64,000 nt of DNA from Solitalea canadensis DSM 3403 (lineage in GTDB: Bacteria > Bacteroidota > Bacteroidia > Sphingobacteriales > Sphingobacteriaceae), in NCBI RefSeq assembly GCF_000242635.2, contig NC_017770.1, forward strand, positions 3,980,669-4,044,668, in the 5' to 3' direction. Made by a program: the position numbers and the translations under genes. The notes below the pieces were generated by a model. It saw only the letters and a list, made by a program, of their open reading frames with translations. It did no database searches and was not told where the DNA came from. Shown here in pieces: positions 36,490 to 45,034 of the stretch (position 1 is the stretch's first letter; each line of letters opens with the position of its first letter).

Positions 36490-37113
36490 ATGAAATTAAA
36501 AGCAGTAATGGCCTTAATGGCCATTGGCGGCCTCATTGCCGTAGGAATGTACAGTTGTCAAAAATCGGAATCAGATGTAAAAGAGAAACCTAAATCAGTC
36601 AGTTGCGCAAACTACAAAGACACTGGAACTGAAGGTGTTATCAATCCATGCTCAACCCCGCAAGAGTATCCACTTTATGCAGGTAACCCAGCAAACAATC
36701 CGGAAGACAAGTTAATTGGAAGTATTAAAGTTTTCAGAGATGAAAATTATTTATACGTTCAATACTCTGTTAACAAAGAAGGATGGAGTTTACATCTAAC
36801 TCACACTTATGTAGGCCCTTGTGATGAAGTACCAAGCACTAGAGGAGGTGCAACTCCTGGCCAGTTTGATAAAACTGAGTGGGGTGTTGCCACAGAACAA
36901 CCTGATTGTGGTGTTACTTGCTGGGTAGAAAAATTCCCATTATCAAAATTCGCAGGGTTAGAATGTATTTGTATTCTTACTCATGCTGAGGCTTGGAAAG
37001 ATTGCAAACCAGCAGAAACAGCTTGGGGCGGTAATGAAGAGTTCCCTGGAAACAATTGGGGTCGTTACATCAGCTGCTTCCAAATACCTGATTGCGGTAA
37101 TGGAAATGACTAA
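36490..37113 (+). CDS. Cysteine-rich lipoprotein of unknown function
   Basis: A 207-residue lipoprotein: leader MKLKAVMALMAIGGLIAVGMYSC with the lipidated Cys near residue 23. The mature part has about ten further cysteines, spaced through the protein (SCANYKDTG, NPCSTP, GPCDEV, QPDCGVTCW, LECIC, KDCKP, SCFQIPDC), which suggests disulfide bonds after export. The first half has beta-strand character (YLYVQYSVNKEGWSLHLTH). No family was recognised. It is monocistronic, between two outer membrane barrel genes on the other strand. Confidence 0.7.
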   Translation: MKLKAVMALMAIGGLIAVGMYSCQKSESDVKEKPKSVSCANYKDTGTEGVINPCSTPQEYPLYAGNPANNPEDKLIGSIKVFRDENYLYVQYSVNKEGWSLHLTHTYVGPCDEVPSTRGGATPGQFDKTEWGVATEQPDCGVTCWVEKFPLSKFAGLECICILTHAEAWKDCKPAETAWGGNEEFPGNNWGRYISCFQIPDCGNGND

Positions 37114-37132
37114 TTCCAATAAAGAAGTCAAC

Positions 37133-37173
37133 TAAAAAAAGTCCCGTCTAGGTTGAACCTAGACGGGACTTTT
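37133..37173. terminator. Bidirectional terminator
   Basis: GTCCCGTCTAGG (37141-37152) pairs with CCTAGACGGGAC (37158-37169) around TTGAA, with an A-run before and T-run after. It serves both convergent genes. Confidence 0.93.
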
Positions 37174-37176
37174 CTA

Positions 37177-37779
37177 TTATAATTCATACCTAAACGTGAG
37201 TAGCAGATTTTGGTACTTGCCTGATTTATCAAAAATGTTGGTAGCCGGATCAAAAGTTTTAGCAAAAGACATCTTATAGTTTAAGCCGATGCGGAAATAC
37301 GAAACCTTATAATCAACCAACGTCGATAAACCATAAGTAAAATCGGTAAAATTAACGACATCATAACGATCACTCTTTGTCCGTATCAGATAATTAACTT
37401 CAGGACCAATTCCTACCCTAATTTTATTAAAAACATATTGTACAGTAATCGGTAATGCGAGGTAAGTATTCTTAACCTCATAGCCCACCTTAGCACCGGC
37501 AGTTCCAACGGTAAGTTGTTCGGTGAAATTATTCGCTATAAATCCGAAGCCAGGCTCCAATACCAAATGCTCAGTAAAGAAGTAATTATAATACCCAATA
37601 ATATGTAAACAAAAACCCGGATCATAGCTATGCTCAAAACCGTCACTTGATTGGGCGGGAGCAATTGTACTGGCACCAACCGCAAATAATACTCCCACCT
37701 TATTATCGGGTTTATCTTGCGCACGGCAAACGCCTGTGATTAATAAAACAACTGAGACTGCGTATATAAATTTTACCAT
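37177..37779 (-). CDS. PorT-like outer membrane beta-barrel protein
   Basis: An outer membrane barrel protein of about 200 residues with a signal peptide (MVKFIYAVSVVLLITGVCRA). The start at 37779 gives a clean signal; the open frame begins eight codons earlier at 37803. Strands such as HLVLEPGFGFIANNF, TYLALPITVQYVFNKIRVGIG and the C-terminal YQNLLLTFRYEL support the PorT-family barrel. The ligand and function are unknown. Confidence 0.8.
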   Translation of the reverse strand: MVKFIYAVSVVLLITGVCRAQDKPDNKVGVLFAVGASTIAPAQSSDGFEHSYDPGFCLHIIGYYNYFFTEHLVLEPGFGFIANNFTEQLTVGTAGAKVGYEVKNTYLALPITVQYVFNKIRVGIGPEVNYLIRTKSDRYDVVNFTDFTYGLSTLVDYKVSYFRIGLNYKMSFAKTFDPATNIFDKSGKYQNLLLTFRYEL

Positions 37780-37947
37780 AAGTTTAGATGTATTGCTATA
37801 CATTTTTACAAATGCCTAACTATCAAAACATATACCTTAATAAGAACAAGCCTGCAGTTAACTAAAAAAAGCCATTTTCAGCATCAATTAACTAATTTTC
37901 GGCAACTATGGCTTTCCTTAAATTGATTAGAACTGTATACACATAAA

Positions 37948-37980
37948 CAAAAAACCGTCCCGGTAAACTACCGAAACGGT
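37948..37980 (-). terminator. Terminator of the second PorT-like gene
   Basis: ACCGT/ACGGT and CGGTA/TACCG stems stack around a short loop (37954-37980), followed on the minus strand by a T-run. It lies 38 bases after the stop at 38018. Confidence 0.8.
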
Positions 37981-38017
37981 CCATTATTGCTTAAAACTTA
38001 GTTATATCAACTATAGG

Positions 38018-38653
38018 TTAGAAGTTAAACCCTAAGGAAACCTGAATATTATTGTTTCGGGCTTTAACACTAGCATCATTTTTATCCAGCTTTTGTAGTC
38101 CAAAATTGTAACGGGCTCCCAGATTAAATTTTCCAAAATCATACTCGCCTCCAACAACTCCCCCTATATCAGCTTTACGAAAATTATCCTCATCAATTAC
38201 CCCATCTCCAGTTTCGAAGCTACCATCATCTCCACTGTCTTTAACTTTTCTATCCATCAAAAACGAAACAGCTGGCCCGGCGAAAACATTAAAGCCTGTA
38301 CCGGTTTTTATTTTTGCCATAAATGGGATATCAAGGTAGTTGTAGGAAACAGTTGTTGTTCTGTCGACTCCTAAAAATGAATAATTGGTTCTATACCCCT
38401 TTTGAGAATAGATAATCTCAGGCTGGATAGAAATCAAATTGTTAATTCCAATATCAGCATAAACACCTGCATGAAACCCCGGCTTATATTCAGTTGACAC
38501 CGCCTGCTCAGAGGTTCCGTTGTTTGTTTTGTAACTAAAAGAACTAACCTTTGAAAGATTTAAACCACCCCTAATACCAAATTTTACATTCTGGGCTACT
38601 ACATTTCCTGTAATAAAAACACCCATCGCTATAGCTAACATCAATTTTTTCAT
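38018..38653 (-). CDS. PorT-like outer membrane beta-barrel protein
   Basis: A 211-residue protein with a signal peptide (MKKLMLAIAMGVFITGNVVA) and barrel body: KFGIRGGLNLSKVSSF, IQPEIIYSQKGYRTN, YNYLDIPFMAKIKTGTG and a final IQVSLGFNF strand. The start at 38653 (or two codons upstream, at 38659) is preferred over the frame start at 38701. It is clearly related to the 35639 gene, with which it shares the QPE(I/L)(I/L)YS(R/Q)KG and YLDIP segments. Function is unknown. Confidence 0.85.
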   Translation of the reverse strand: MKKLMLAIAMGVFITGNVVAQNVKFGIRGGLNLSKVSSFSYKTNNGTSEQAVSTEYKPGFHAGVYADIGINNLISIQPEIIYSQKGYRTNYSFLGVDRTTTVSYNYLDIPFMAKIKTGTGFNVFAGPAVSFLMDRKVKDSGDDGSFETGDGVIDEDNFRKADIGGVVGGEYDFGKFNLGARYNFGLQKLDKNDASVKARNNNIQVSLGFNF

Positions 38654-38710
38654 ATGCATATTAAATTTGTTACTAAAGCAGAAATGACAAAAGCATGCCA
38701 CTATAAACAG

Positions 38711-38718
38711 TATATTTG
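38711..38718 (+). promoter_or_regulatory. Bacteroidota -7 element (TATATTTG) for the GH3 gene
   Basis: TATATTTG is an exact TAnnTTTG match, 54 bases before the GH3 start codon. The -33 element is not clear. Confidence 0.5.
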
Positions 38719-38772
38719 GGGATTTAGGAGTTCCTTTTTGACATTAAGCACTAAATAAGAAATACTTACAGA

Positions 38773-40512
38773 ATGATTCTTAAACAGAAATTATTTTTCA
38801 CTACCCTAGTTTTTTGCCTATTGGCTTGCTTCGGAGTAAAAGCTCAAACGGAAAACATTTCCCCACTTCGCGCTTCGGCTTCTTCTTTTTTCCACCCAAC
38901 CGGGGCTGATTCGGCTTGGGTTGATTCGGTATTCAGAAAAATGAGCCGTAAAGAGCGTTTGGCGCAATTATTTATGGTACCGGTTTATTCACGGGACCCG
39001 CAAAATAAACAAGACTCCGTTATTAACCTGATCCATAAATACAAGGCAGGAGGAATTATAACCTTCCAGGGTGGACCAGTAAGAAATGCCATACTAGTTA
39101 ATCGAATCCAACAAGGTTTGGATGTTCCTGCATTGGTAGCTACGGATGGTGAATGGGGATTAGGAATGCGATTAGATAGCACAGTTTCGTACCCATTCCA
39201 AATGACTTTGGGAGCTATTCAGGATAATAAACTGATTTATGAAGTAGGACAGCAAATGGCAACTCAGTTCAGACGAGCAGGGATGAATGTAAACTTTGCT
39301 CCTGTAGTGGATGTGAACAATAACATTAACAACCCGGTTATCAACTTCCGTTCTTTCGGCGAAAACAAGTACAACGTAGCTGCTAAAGGAATTGCAATTG
39401 TTAAGGGTATGCAGGATGGAGGATTATTAACCACCGCCAAACACTTTCCGGGCCATGGTGATACTGATGTGGACTCTCATTATGATTTACCACAACTTAA
39501 GTTTACTCGTGAGCGACTTGACTCATTAGAGATGTATCCTTTTAAGCAACTAATCATTGAAGGAATAAGTGGAGTAATGGTGGCTCACATGAATATTCCG
39601 TCGCTTGATACAACCAAAAACCTTCCTTCTACCCTTTCACAGCCAATTGTTACCGATTTATTAAAAAACAAACTCGGATTTAAAGGACTGGTATTTACTG
39701 ATGCCATGAACATGAAAGGTGTTGTGAAATATCATCCTAAAGGAGAGGCTGCGGTTTTAGCTATTAAGGCAGGAAACGACATGCTTGAAATGGTTGAAAA
39801 CCTACCTGAATCTATCAATGCGGTAAGAAAAGCAATCAGAAAACGCGAAATACGTAGAAAAGATGTTAACGCTCGTTGCAAGAAAATTTTGGCAGCAAAA
39901 TACTGGGCAGGATTAAATAATTATCAACCTGTGTACCTTGAAAACCTGACCAAGGACCTTAACCCTGCATCAGCAACCGATCTGAATACCCGTTTGGCAG
40001 AAGCGGCCGCTACAACATTAGTAGCTCCTGCAGACACAATTATTAAAACAACAGAAAAAGTAGTAGTACTTTCAATTGGATCAGTGGATTTAACTGTTTT
40101 TCAGAAAAGCATTTCATCCAATAACCAGGTAACACTTTTAAACCTAGCTAAAGATGCCGATGCAAAAAAGGTGGATGCAATCCGTAAACAATTACAAAGT
40201 GCTGATAAGATCATCGTGGGAGTACATGATTTAAGAGAGCGTCCACGCAGTGTGCTAGACCATAACTCTGCAGTTATTAATTTCGTAAATGAACTGGTGC
40301 TCACCAACAAAGCTTACATCAATATATTGGCCAATGCCTATGCTATGGCAGGATTTAAAGACCTGGAGAAAAGCCGTGGATTGTGGGTGTATTACCAGGA
40401 TTCACCTTTTACTGAGCAAGCAGCAGCCAAAGTAATGCAAGGGGAGCTTACTACATCAGGAAAGCTTCCGGTAACCGTTAATACTACATTCTTATCCGCC
40501 CAGGGATTATAA
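38773..40512 (+). CDS. Exported GH3 beta-N-acetylglucosaminidase-like enzyme
   Basis: A 579-residue glycoside hydrolase family 3 enzyme with a signal peptide (residues 1-24, ending GVKA). NagZ-type motifs are clear: KHFPGHGDTDVDSHYDLP (catalytic His-Asp dyad loop) and VFTDAMNMKGV (nucleophile Asp near residue 313). It would release GlcNAc from peptidoglycan or chitin fragments in the periplasm. Residues 400-579 form a C-terminal GH3-like domain, but the beta-lactamase-like tail seen in many Bacteroidota homologues is absent. Confidence 0.9.
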   Translation: MILKQKLFFTTLVFCLLACFGVKAQTENISPLRASASSFFHPTGADSAWVDSVFRKMSRKERLAQLFMVPVYSRDPQNKQDSVINLIHKYKAGGIITFQGGPVRNAILVNRIQQGLDVPALVATDGEWGLGMRLDSTVSYPFQMTLGAIQDNKLIYEVGQQMATQFRRAGMNVNFAPVVDVNNNINNPVINFRSFGENKYNVAAKGIAIVKGMQDGGLLTTAKHFPGHGDTDVDSHYDLPQLKFTRERLDSLEMYPFKQLIIEGISGVMVAHMNIPSLDTTKNLPSTLSQPIVTDLLKNKLGFKGLVFTDAMNMKGVVKYHPKGEAAVLAIKAGNDMLEMVENLPESINAVRKAIRKREIRRKDVNARCKKILAAKYWAGLNNYQPVYLENLTKDLNPASATDLNTRLAEAAATTLVAPADTIIKTTEKVVVLSIGSVDLTVFQKSISSNNQVTLLNLAKDADAKKVDAIRKQLQSADKIIVGVHDLRERPRSVLDHNSAVINFVNELVLTNKAYINILANAYAMAGFKDLEKSRGLWVYYQDSPFTEQAAAKVMQGELTTSGKLPVTVNTTFLSAQGL

Positions 40513-40513
40513 A

Positions 40514-40547
40514 AATAAAGGCAGACCTTAAAAAGTCTGCCTTTATT
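40514..40547 (+). terminator. Terminator of the GH3 gene
   Basis: AATAAAGGCAGAC (40514-40526) pairs with GTCTGCCTTTATT (40535-40547). Confidence 0.85.
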
Positions 40548-40600
40548 CGTAAATTGGAACTACAAACTTCCTATTCATCTATTCTTAAAAGCATAAGGTC

Positions 40601-41785
40601 ATGTTCGGATCAATTGTTCTTGATGTAGTTATAGGGCTTGTTTTTATCTATCTCCTATACAGTCTACTCGCCACCATTTTGCAGGAAATTATTGCTACCT
40701 GGTTAGGGTTCAGGGCAAAAATTCTTGAGCGTGCGATTATTCGAATGCTTAGTGATATTAGTGAAGGAAACGCAAAAGGCTTTTGGGCACGATATTATGA
40801 TCGCATAAAGAGTTTCGTCGCGTTGTTTGTTCCGCCCAATCTTGCTCCCACGACTAAAATTGTAGAAGGACATAATACTACCCTGGCTAACGCTTTTTAT
40901 AAACATCCGCTAATAAAATACCTTGCTGAAGATACCTGGCACGATAAACCCGGTTACATTAATGCACAGAACTTCTCTAAAGTTATTGTTGATCTTTTAA
41001 AGGGAATTGATCATGATTCCGATGAGAGTCAGATGTTACGGATTCAGAAAATCCTCAAAACCGGAAAAGTTCCGATTAAAACGAAAGATGGCGAAATCGA
41101 GATTCAGCTGGATGAAGAAACATTGAGTTTTTTAAGGGGATTGGTAGAGGATGCAGAGTTTGAACTTGAAAAATTCAAGCATCTGTTAGAGGGATGGTTC
41201 AATGATACGATGGAGCGTGCCACCGGTTGGTACAAACGACACATTCAACTGGTTCTACTAATTATTGGATTCAGCATTTCATTCGCGTTTAATGTCGATT
41301 CTATTCAGATTGCCCAAAAGCTTATGAAGGATAAAGATGCGCGGGATAAAATGGTTGAACTTGCCGGCAATTTTAATGAAAACGCACAGCGAACTAAATT
41401 TGAAATTTATAGAACAATTAGAGATACCGTTACTGAAGATACAGCAATGGGCAAAAGAATGGATACGTTACTTGTAAACAGAGCCACTAGTCTTGTTAAG
41501 AAAGCCGACTCGTTGTTAAGCACCGATCTCAACAAAGCGCATGAAATATTAGGGCTAAAGAAAGGTATTATTGAATGTGAAGGAGGACACTTTTGGGGCA
41601 AAATCGGGTGTTACCTGAAAGCTATTCCCGGCTATTTGATCACAGCCTTAGCTTTGTCATTAGGAGCACCGTTTTGGTATGATTTGCTCAATAAGCTTAT
41701 GCAATTAAGAGGCGCCGGAAAGAAACCGGAGGAAACCACAGGAGCTTCTATTTCTGCAACCATACAACGAAAGGTAAATAAATAA
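40601..41785 (+). CDS. Conserved three-helix membrane protein, unknown
   Basis: A 394-residue inner membrane protein with three likely membrane helices: residues about 8-30 (VVIGLVFIYLLYSLLATIL), 213-232 (IQLVLLIIGFSISFAF) and 343-363. The last carries the segment ALSLGAPFWYDLLNKL followed by MQLRGAGKKPEE, a pattern that recurs in a widespread bacterial family of unknown function. A large helical soluble region lies between helices 1 and 2, and another between 2 and 3. It is monocistronic. Confidence 0.7.
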   Translation: MFGSIVLDVVIGLVFIYLLYSLLATILQEIIATWLGFRAKILERAIIRMLSDISEGNAKGFWARYYDRIKSFVALFVPPNLAPTTKIVEGHNTTLANAFYKHPLIKYLAEDTWHDKPGYINAQNFSKVIVDLLKGIDHDSDESQMLRIQKILKTGKVPIKTKDGEIEIQLDEETLSFLRGLVEDAEFELEKFKHLLEGWFNDTMERATGWYKRHIQLVLLIIGFSISFAFNVDSIQIAQKLMKDKDARDKMVELAGNFNENAQRTKFEIYRTIRDTVTEDTAMGKRMDTLLVNRATSLVKKADSLLSTDLNKAHEILGLKKGIIECEGGHFWGKIGCYLKAIPGYLITALALSLGAPFWYDLLNKLMQLRGAGKKPEETTGASISATIQRKVNK

Positions 41786-41841
41786 GTTAAGGCCGATTCA
41801 TAAAGCGAAACGACCTGTAACCATCACTAAGAAGAAGCTCT

Positions 41842-42387
41842 TTAATTCATTTGCATTGCGGGAATTGAATTCTTAAATAAATTGGTCATCCCTTCTGCAT
41901 ATTTGTCAATCTCTGCTGTTAGTTGAGCCACTAATGCTTTTTTAGCATCACCTTTTCCATCAACTCTCACTACCCACTTTACTTCAGCTTTATCATCAAC
42001 AGCTTTGGTAAAAACTGCAATATTAACTTGGGTGATTCCTGCCGGCAATGAGTTTTCTTTAAATTGATAAGCCATAAACTTATATCGTTGATCCACCTGA
42101 TCAATTTGTTCTGTTCTCTTAGTGCCGTCTGCAAAAGTAATTATTCGATCAAATGGCAACTCTGAACCTTTTATTTCAACATCGCTGATATATCCCTTTG
42201 TATACATTTTGATCTCCCTTAAATTAGAAAGCAAGCTCCAGGCGCCGTCCTGATCAGCTTTTACGACTGCTACTTTTGTAATATCCCACTGAATCGTTTG
42301 AGCTGCTCCCATTTGTGCATGTGCATGTTTAGGAGAAGCAATAACCACTAGTGAAAGTATAAGTGCAGAAAATAGTATTTTTTTCAT
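41842..42387 (-). CDS. Exported SRPBCC-fold protein
   Basis: A 181-residue protein with a signal peptide ending HAHA before QMG. The body looks like a START/polyketide-cyclase (SRPBCC) fold that binds hydrophobic ligands: VKADQDGAWSLLSNLREI, ITFADGTKRTEQIDQVDQRYKFMAYQF, and a C-terminal helix KKALVAQLTAEIDKYAEG. It follows the thioredoxin genes of the SusCD locus with a hairpin between, so it may be expressed separately. The ligand is unknown. Confidence 0.7.
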   Translation of the reverse strand: MKKILFSALILSLVVIASPKHAHAQMGAAQTIQWDITKVAVVKADQDGAWSLLSNLREIKMYTKGYISDVEIKGSELPFDRIITFADGTKRTEQIDQVDQRYKFMAYQFKENSLPAGITQVNIAVFTKAVDDKAEVKWVVRVDGKGDAKKALVAQLTAEIDKYAEGMTNLFKNSIPAMQMN

Positions 42388-42417
42388 AATGAACTTTTTT
42401 AGAAGATTTTAGGATAA

Positions 42418-42437
42418 GGGGCTTTTAGGAAAGCCCC
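42418..42437 (-). terminator. Terminator after the TlpA-like gene
   Basis: GGGGCTTT (42418-42425) pairs with AAAGCCCC (42430-42437) around TAGG, 34 bases past the stop at 42471. The downstream minus-strand sequence is only moderately T-rich. Confidence 0.6.
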
Positions 42438-42470
42438 CATCGCTGATTTAGGTTATATGAAAAAGAAGAA

Positions 42471-43658
42471 TTAAAATCCAAATAGCTCTTTAAGTTTCTT
42501 ATCAAGTGTTTCACCTCTAAGGTTCTTTTCGATGATTTTTCCATCTTTATCCACTACTACTAAGTAAGGAATACCACTAAACAGATAAGAACTCATTACT
42601 TCCTTAGATTGAGGAGCATTAACTTGTGGCCAAGTCATCTTTTCCTCATCTAACGCTTTTTTCCATTGATCAGCCTTTGCATCAATTGATACCGCAAGTA
42701 TGTCGAGACCTTTCTCTTTGTATTTTTTATACACCTCTTTTAAGTGAGGAATTTCCTGACGACAAGGACCACACCATGAAGCCCAAAAATCGACAATCAG
42801 GTATTTACCGCGGAAATCTTTAGGCCCCCATTTCTTACCACTCAAATCAGCGTAAGCAAAATCAGGTGCTGGCATACCGTTGGCAATTTTTTTGGTTTGA
42901 GCCATGTTGTCCAAAATTTCCTTTTTTTGTTTTTTAACCTGTGGCATGTTTGGATATTTCTTCTCCAATGCATCCAGTGTTTCCATAATTAACGCTCCAT
43001 CACGTTTCCAGTTCAGCATTTGAAGTGGATATAAAACAGTAGGCCTGTCTTTATACATTTTAATCAGGTAACGGATTCTTGAAGTAAAGTCGGTAGAAAG
43101 ACTATCCGTATTTCTTGTCGCACTTTCTATCCAAAGTGAATCTTTGGCCTTCTGAGCTTTGTACAATTGATTATAGAACAATATTTGTCCCTGATAATGT
43201 CTATAAAGTGCAAAATTGGTGTGATTGATCACATCATTATCTGCTGATCCTTCAATATGTATGTGTGGAGGATTCTTGATCTTCATTTTTGCGGTATCAA
43301 TTCCTCTAAAGGAAATTGACAAGTCGTCTTTATCTGCCCAAATATCAATTCTGTCCATATAATACACACGGATTTGATAAAAATCAGGGTTTGTGGTATT
43401 AATCTTAAACTTAAAAGTATTATCAGCAGATAATGTTGCACTATCCATTGGTTTAAAGGCTTTGTTGAATCCTTCTCCAACATATTGCCCTAAATAGATT
43501 TTATCCTTTCCGGTAGGGTCTGGAAACTTCACCTTTCCGGTTACAGTAATTTGCTTACCAGTCTGAGCATACAGAGACCCTGCTGCCATTAGCATTGTCA
43601 TTACAACGCCTAATCCTTTTTTAATTGTCATTTTCACGTTTATTCCTTTGGTTTTCAT
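42471..43658 (-). CDS. TlpA-like thioredoxin with N-terminal DUF4369 domain
   Basis: A 395-residue exported protein. The signal peptide is MTIKKGLGVVMTMLMAAGSLYA, after a short basic stretch; the Met at residue 10 may be the real start. Residues about 30-150 form a DUF4369-like beta domain (ITVTGKVKFPDPTGKDKIYLG, in parts). The C-terminal thioredoxin domain (about 255-395) contains FWASWCGPCRQEIP with the redox CxxC. Such proteins reduce or relay disulfides in the periplasm. It sits 6 bases downstream of another thioredoxin gene. Confidence 0.9.
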   Translation of the reverse strand: MKTKGINVKMTIKKGLGVVMTMLMAAGSLYAQTGKQITVTGKVKFPDPTGKDKIYLGQYVGEGFNKAFKPMDSATLSADNTFKFKINTTNPDFYQIRVYYMDRIDIWADKDDLSISFRGIDTAKMKIKNPPHIHIEGSADNDVINHTNFALYRHYQGQILFYNQLYKAQKAKDSLWIESATRNTDSLSTDFTSRIRYLIKMYKDRPTVLYPLQMLNWKRDGALIMETLDALEKKYPNMPQVKKQKKEILDNMAQTKKIANGMPAPDFAYADLSGKKWGPKDFRGKYLIVDFWASWCGPCRQEIPHLKEVYKKYKEKGLDILAVSIDAKADQWKKALDEEKMTWPQVNAPQSKEVMSSYLFSGIPYLVVVDKDGKIIEKNLRGETLDKKLKELFGF

Positions 43659-43664
43659 TCTATA

Positions 43665-44885
43665 TTAATCTTTCATTAGTTGAGGCGTCATGCTTCCTTT
43701 TTGAGCGGCTTGCTTTCTAAGGCTTTCTGATTTGGCTGCAAAAACCTGTGCTTCCTCCTTCTTCCCTTGTTTTTTGCTTACCATTTTATGTAAATCACTG
43801 ATCATGATTTGAGTGTACAAGTCATTTTCCTGTTGTTCATAATGAGCAGCCCATGCCAACACTTTAGTACAATAACTTGCAGGTGCTTCTTTAACCATTT
43901 CCATTCCGGCCCATAATAATGTCGAAGGATTTGATTTTCTGGTCTCCGGAGTTTCTTCCTGAATAATTTTATCGATCAGTGCACAGTAATTATCCCATTG
44001 TTTAGTCCCTGCAAACTGAGTTAGATGCAGGTTAAGTAATAAGCGTGTTGATGCTTTGAACGACTCATTTGGAAGCAACTTCTCAATTGCTGCAATTCTA
44101 TCCTTAAAGACATCCACATTTTCTTTCTTGCCATAAGCACGTTTAAGTGCGTAAATCGTAGTTCCAAAAACCTGGTTATAATACATATCTACTTCCCCTG
44201 TTCCGTAAGCCGTACCTAGTTCTTTACTATGGTTGAAGAGATAGGCAAAAGCCTTCGAACTTGGGTCCATTAAAAATCGCTTAGCCATATCCCAGTTTTT
44301 ACTTTCGATTAGCGTTGCTTCTGGGAGTTTATCGAAATACACTTTGGCCACCACTCCCATTTTATCGTTTTCATATGCAGCTTCAAGGGCTGTCATATAA
44401 GCAATGCAAGTAGCATCCGAATGATCGCCTGCATTAAATTTCTTTGCCAGACCAAAAACTGTTTTCTCCGGATCTAAGGCCTTGCGAGCCTCAGCCATAA
44501 ATTCTTTCACCGGAGCTGAACCAACCATTTTATGCACCAGATTTCCATCACCATCAATAAATAATAAAGTTGGGTAAGCACTTACTCCAAATCGTTGTTG
44601 TAATGCCGGCCCTTCTCCTTTTTCCATATCTACTTTAAGGTTCACAAAAGTTTGGTTAAAGAAATCGGCCACACTATCAGTTTTAAAAACTGTATTTGCC
44701 ATTACCTTACATGGACCACACCATGACGTGTAAGCATCAAAAAAGATAAGCTTATGCTGTTTTTTGGCCTCAGCAAGAACCTCTTTAAAAGGAGCATCAT
44801 GTTTAAAATTAATCTCACGGGTTTGTGCAAATGCACCCAGAGATATCGAACAGCCAATGGCTGCTGACAAAAGAAACTTGTTCAT
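43665..44885 (-). CDS. Exported thioredoxin-fold protein with long helical C-terminus
   Basis: A 406-residue protein with a signal peptide (MNKFLLSAAIGCSISLGAFA). The thioredoxin domain (about 25-145) contains FFDAYTSWCGPCKVMA, with VFKTDSVADFFNQTFVNLKVDMEKGEG and the cis-proline segment AYPTLLFIDGDG. Residues 150-406 are helical, with no enzyme motif, probably a repeat-like interaction region. It lies between SusD and the TlpA-like gene, so it belongs to the SusCD locus. Confidence 0.88.
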   Translation of the reverse strand: MNKFLLSAAIGCSISLGAFAQTREINFKHDAPFKEVLAEAKKQHKLIFFDAYTSWCGPCKVMANTVFKTDSVADFFNQTFVNLKVDMEKGEGPALQQRFGVSAYPTLLFIDGDGNLVHKMVGSAPVKEFMAEARKALDPEKTVFGLAKKFNAGDHSDATCIAYMTALEAAYENDKMGVVAKVYFDKLPEATLIESKNWDMAKRFLMDPSSKAFAYLFNHSKELGTAYGTGEVDMYYNQVFGTTIYALKRAYGKKENVDVFKDRIAAIEKLLPNESFKASTRLLLNLHLTQFAGTKQWDNYCALIDKIIQEETPETRKSNPSTLLWAGMEMVKEAPASYCTKVLAWAAHYEQQENDLYTQIMISDLHKMVSKKQGKKEEAQVFAAKSESLRKQAAQKGSMTPQLMKD

Positions 44886-44975
44886 TACTTTTTCCTGTTA
44901 GTTAACAAATTAGCCAAACGGCTACTGATCAAGTAAAAATGTTCTATAGGCCTCTTTAGCTAGTTTAGTAAAGTA

Positions 44976-45006
44976 ACGGGGCCTTTAATCCACGAAGCGG
45001 CCCCGT
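44976..45006 (-). terminator. Hairpin between susD and the thioredoxin genes
   Basis: ACGGGGCC (44976-44983) pairs with GGCCCCGT (44999-45006), 28 bases after the SusD stop. It may reduce transcription into the downstream thioredoxin genes, or stabilise the upstream mRNA. Confidence 0.65.
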
Positions 45007-45034
45007 ACTTTATAGTGTATTGATTGGTTTAGGT

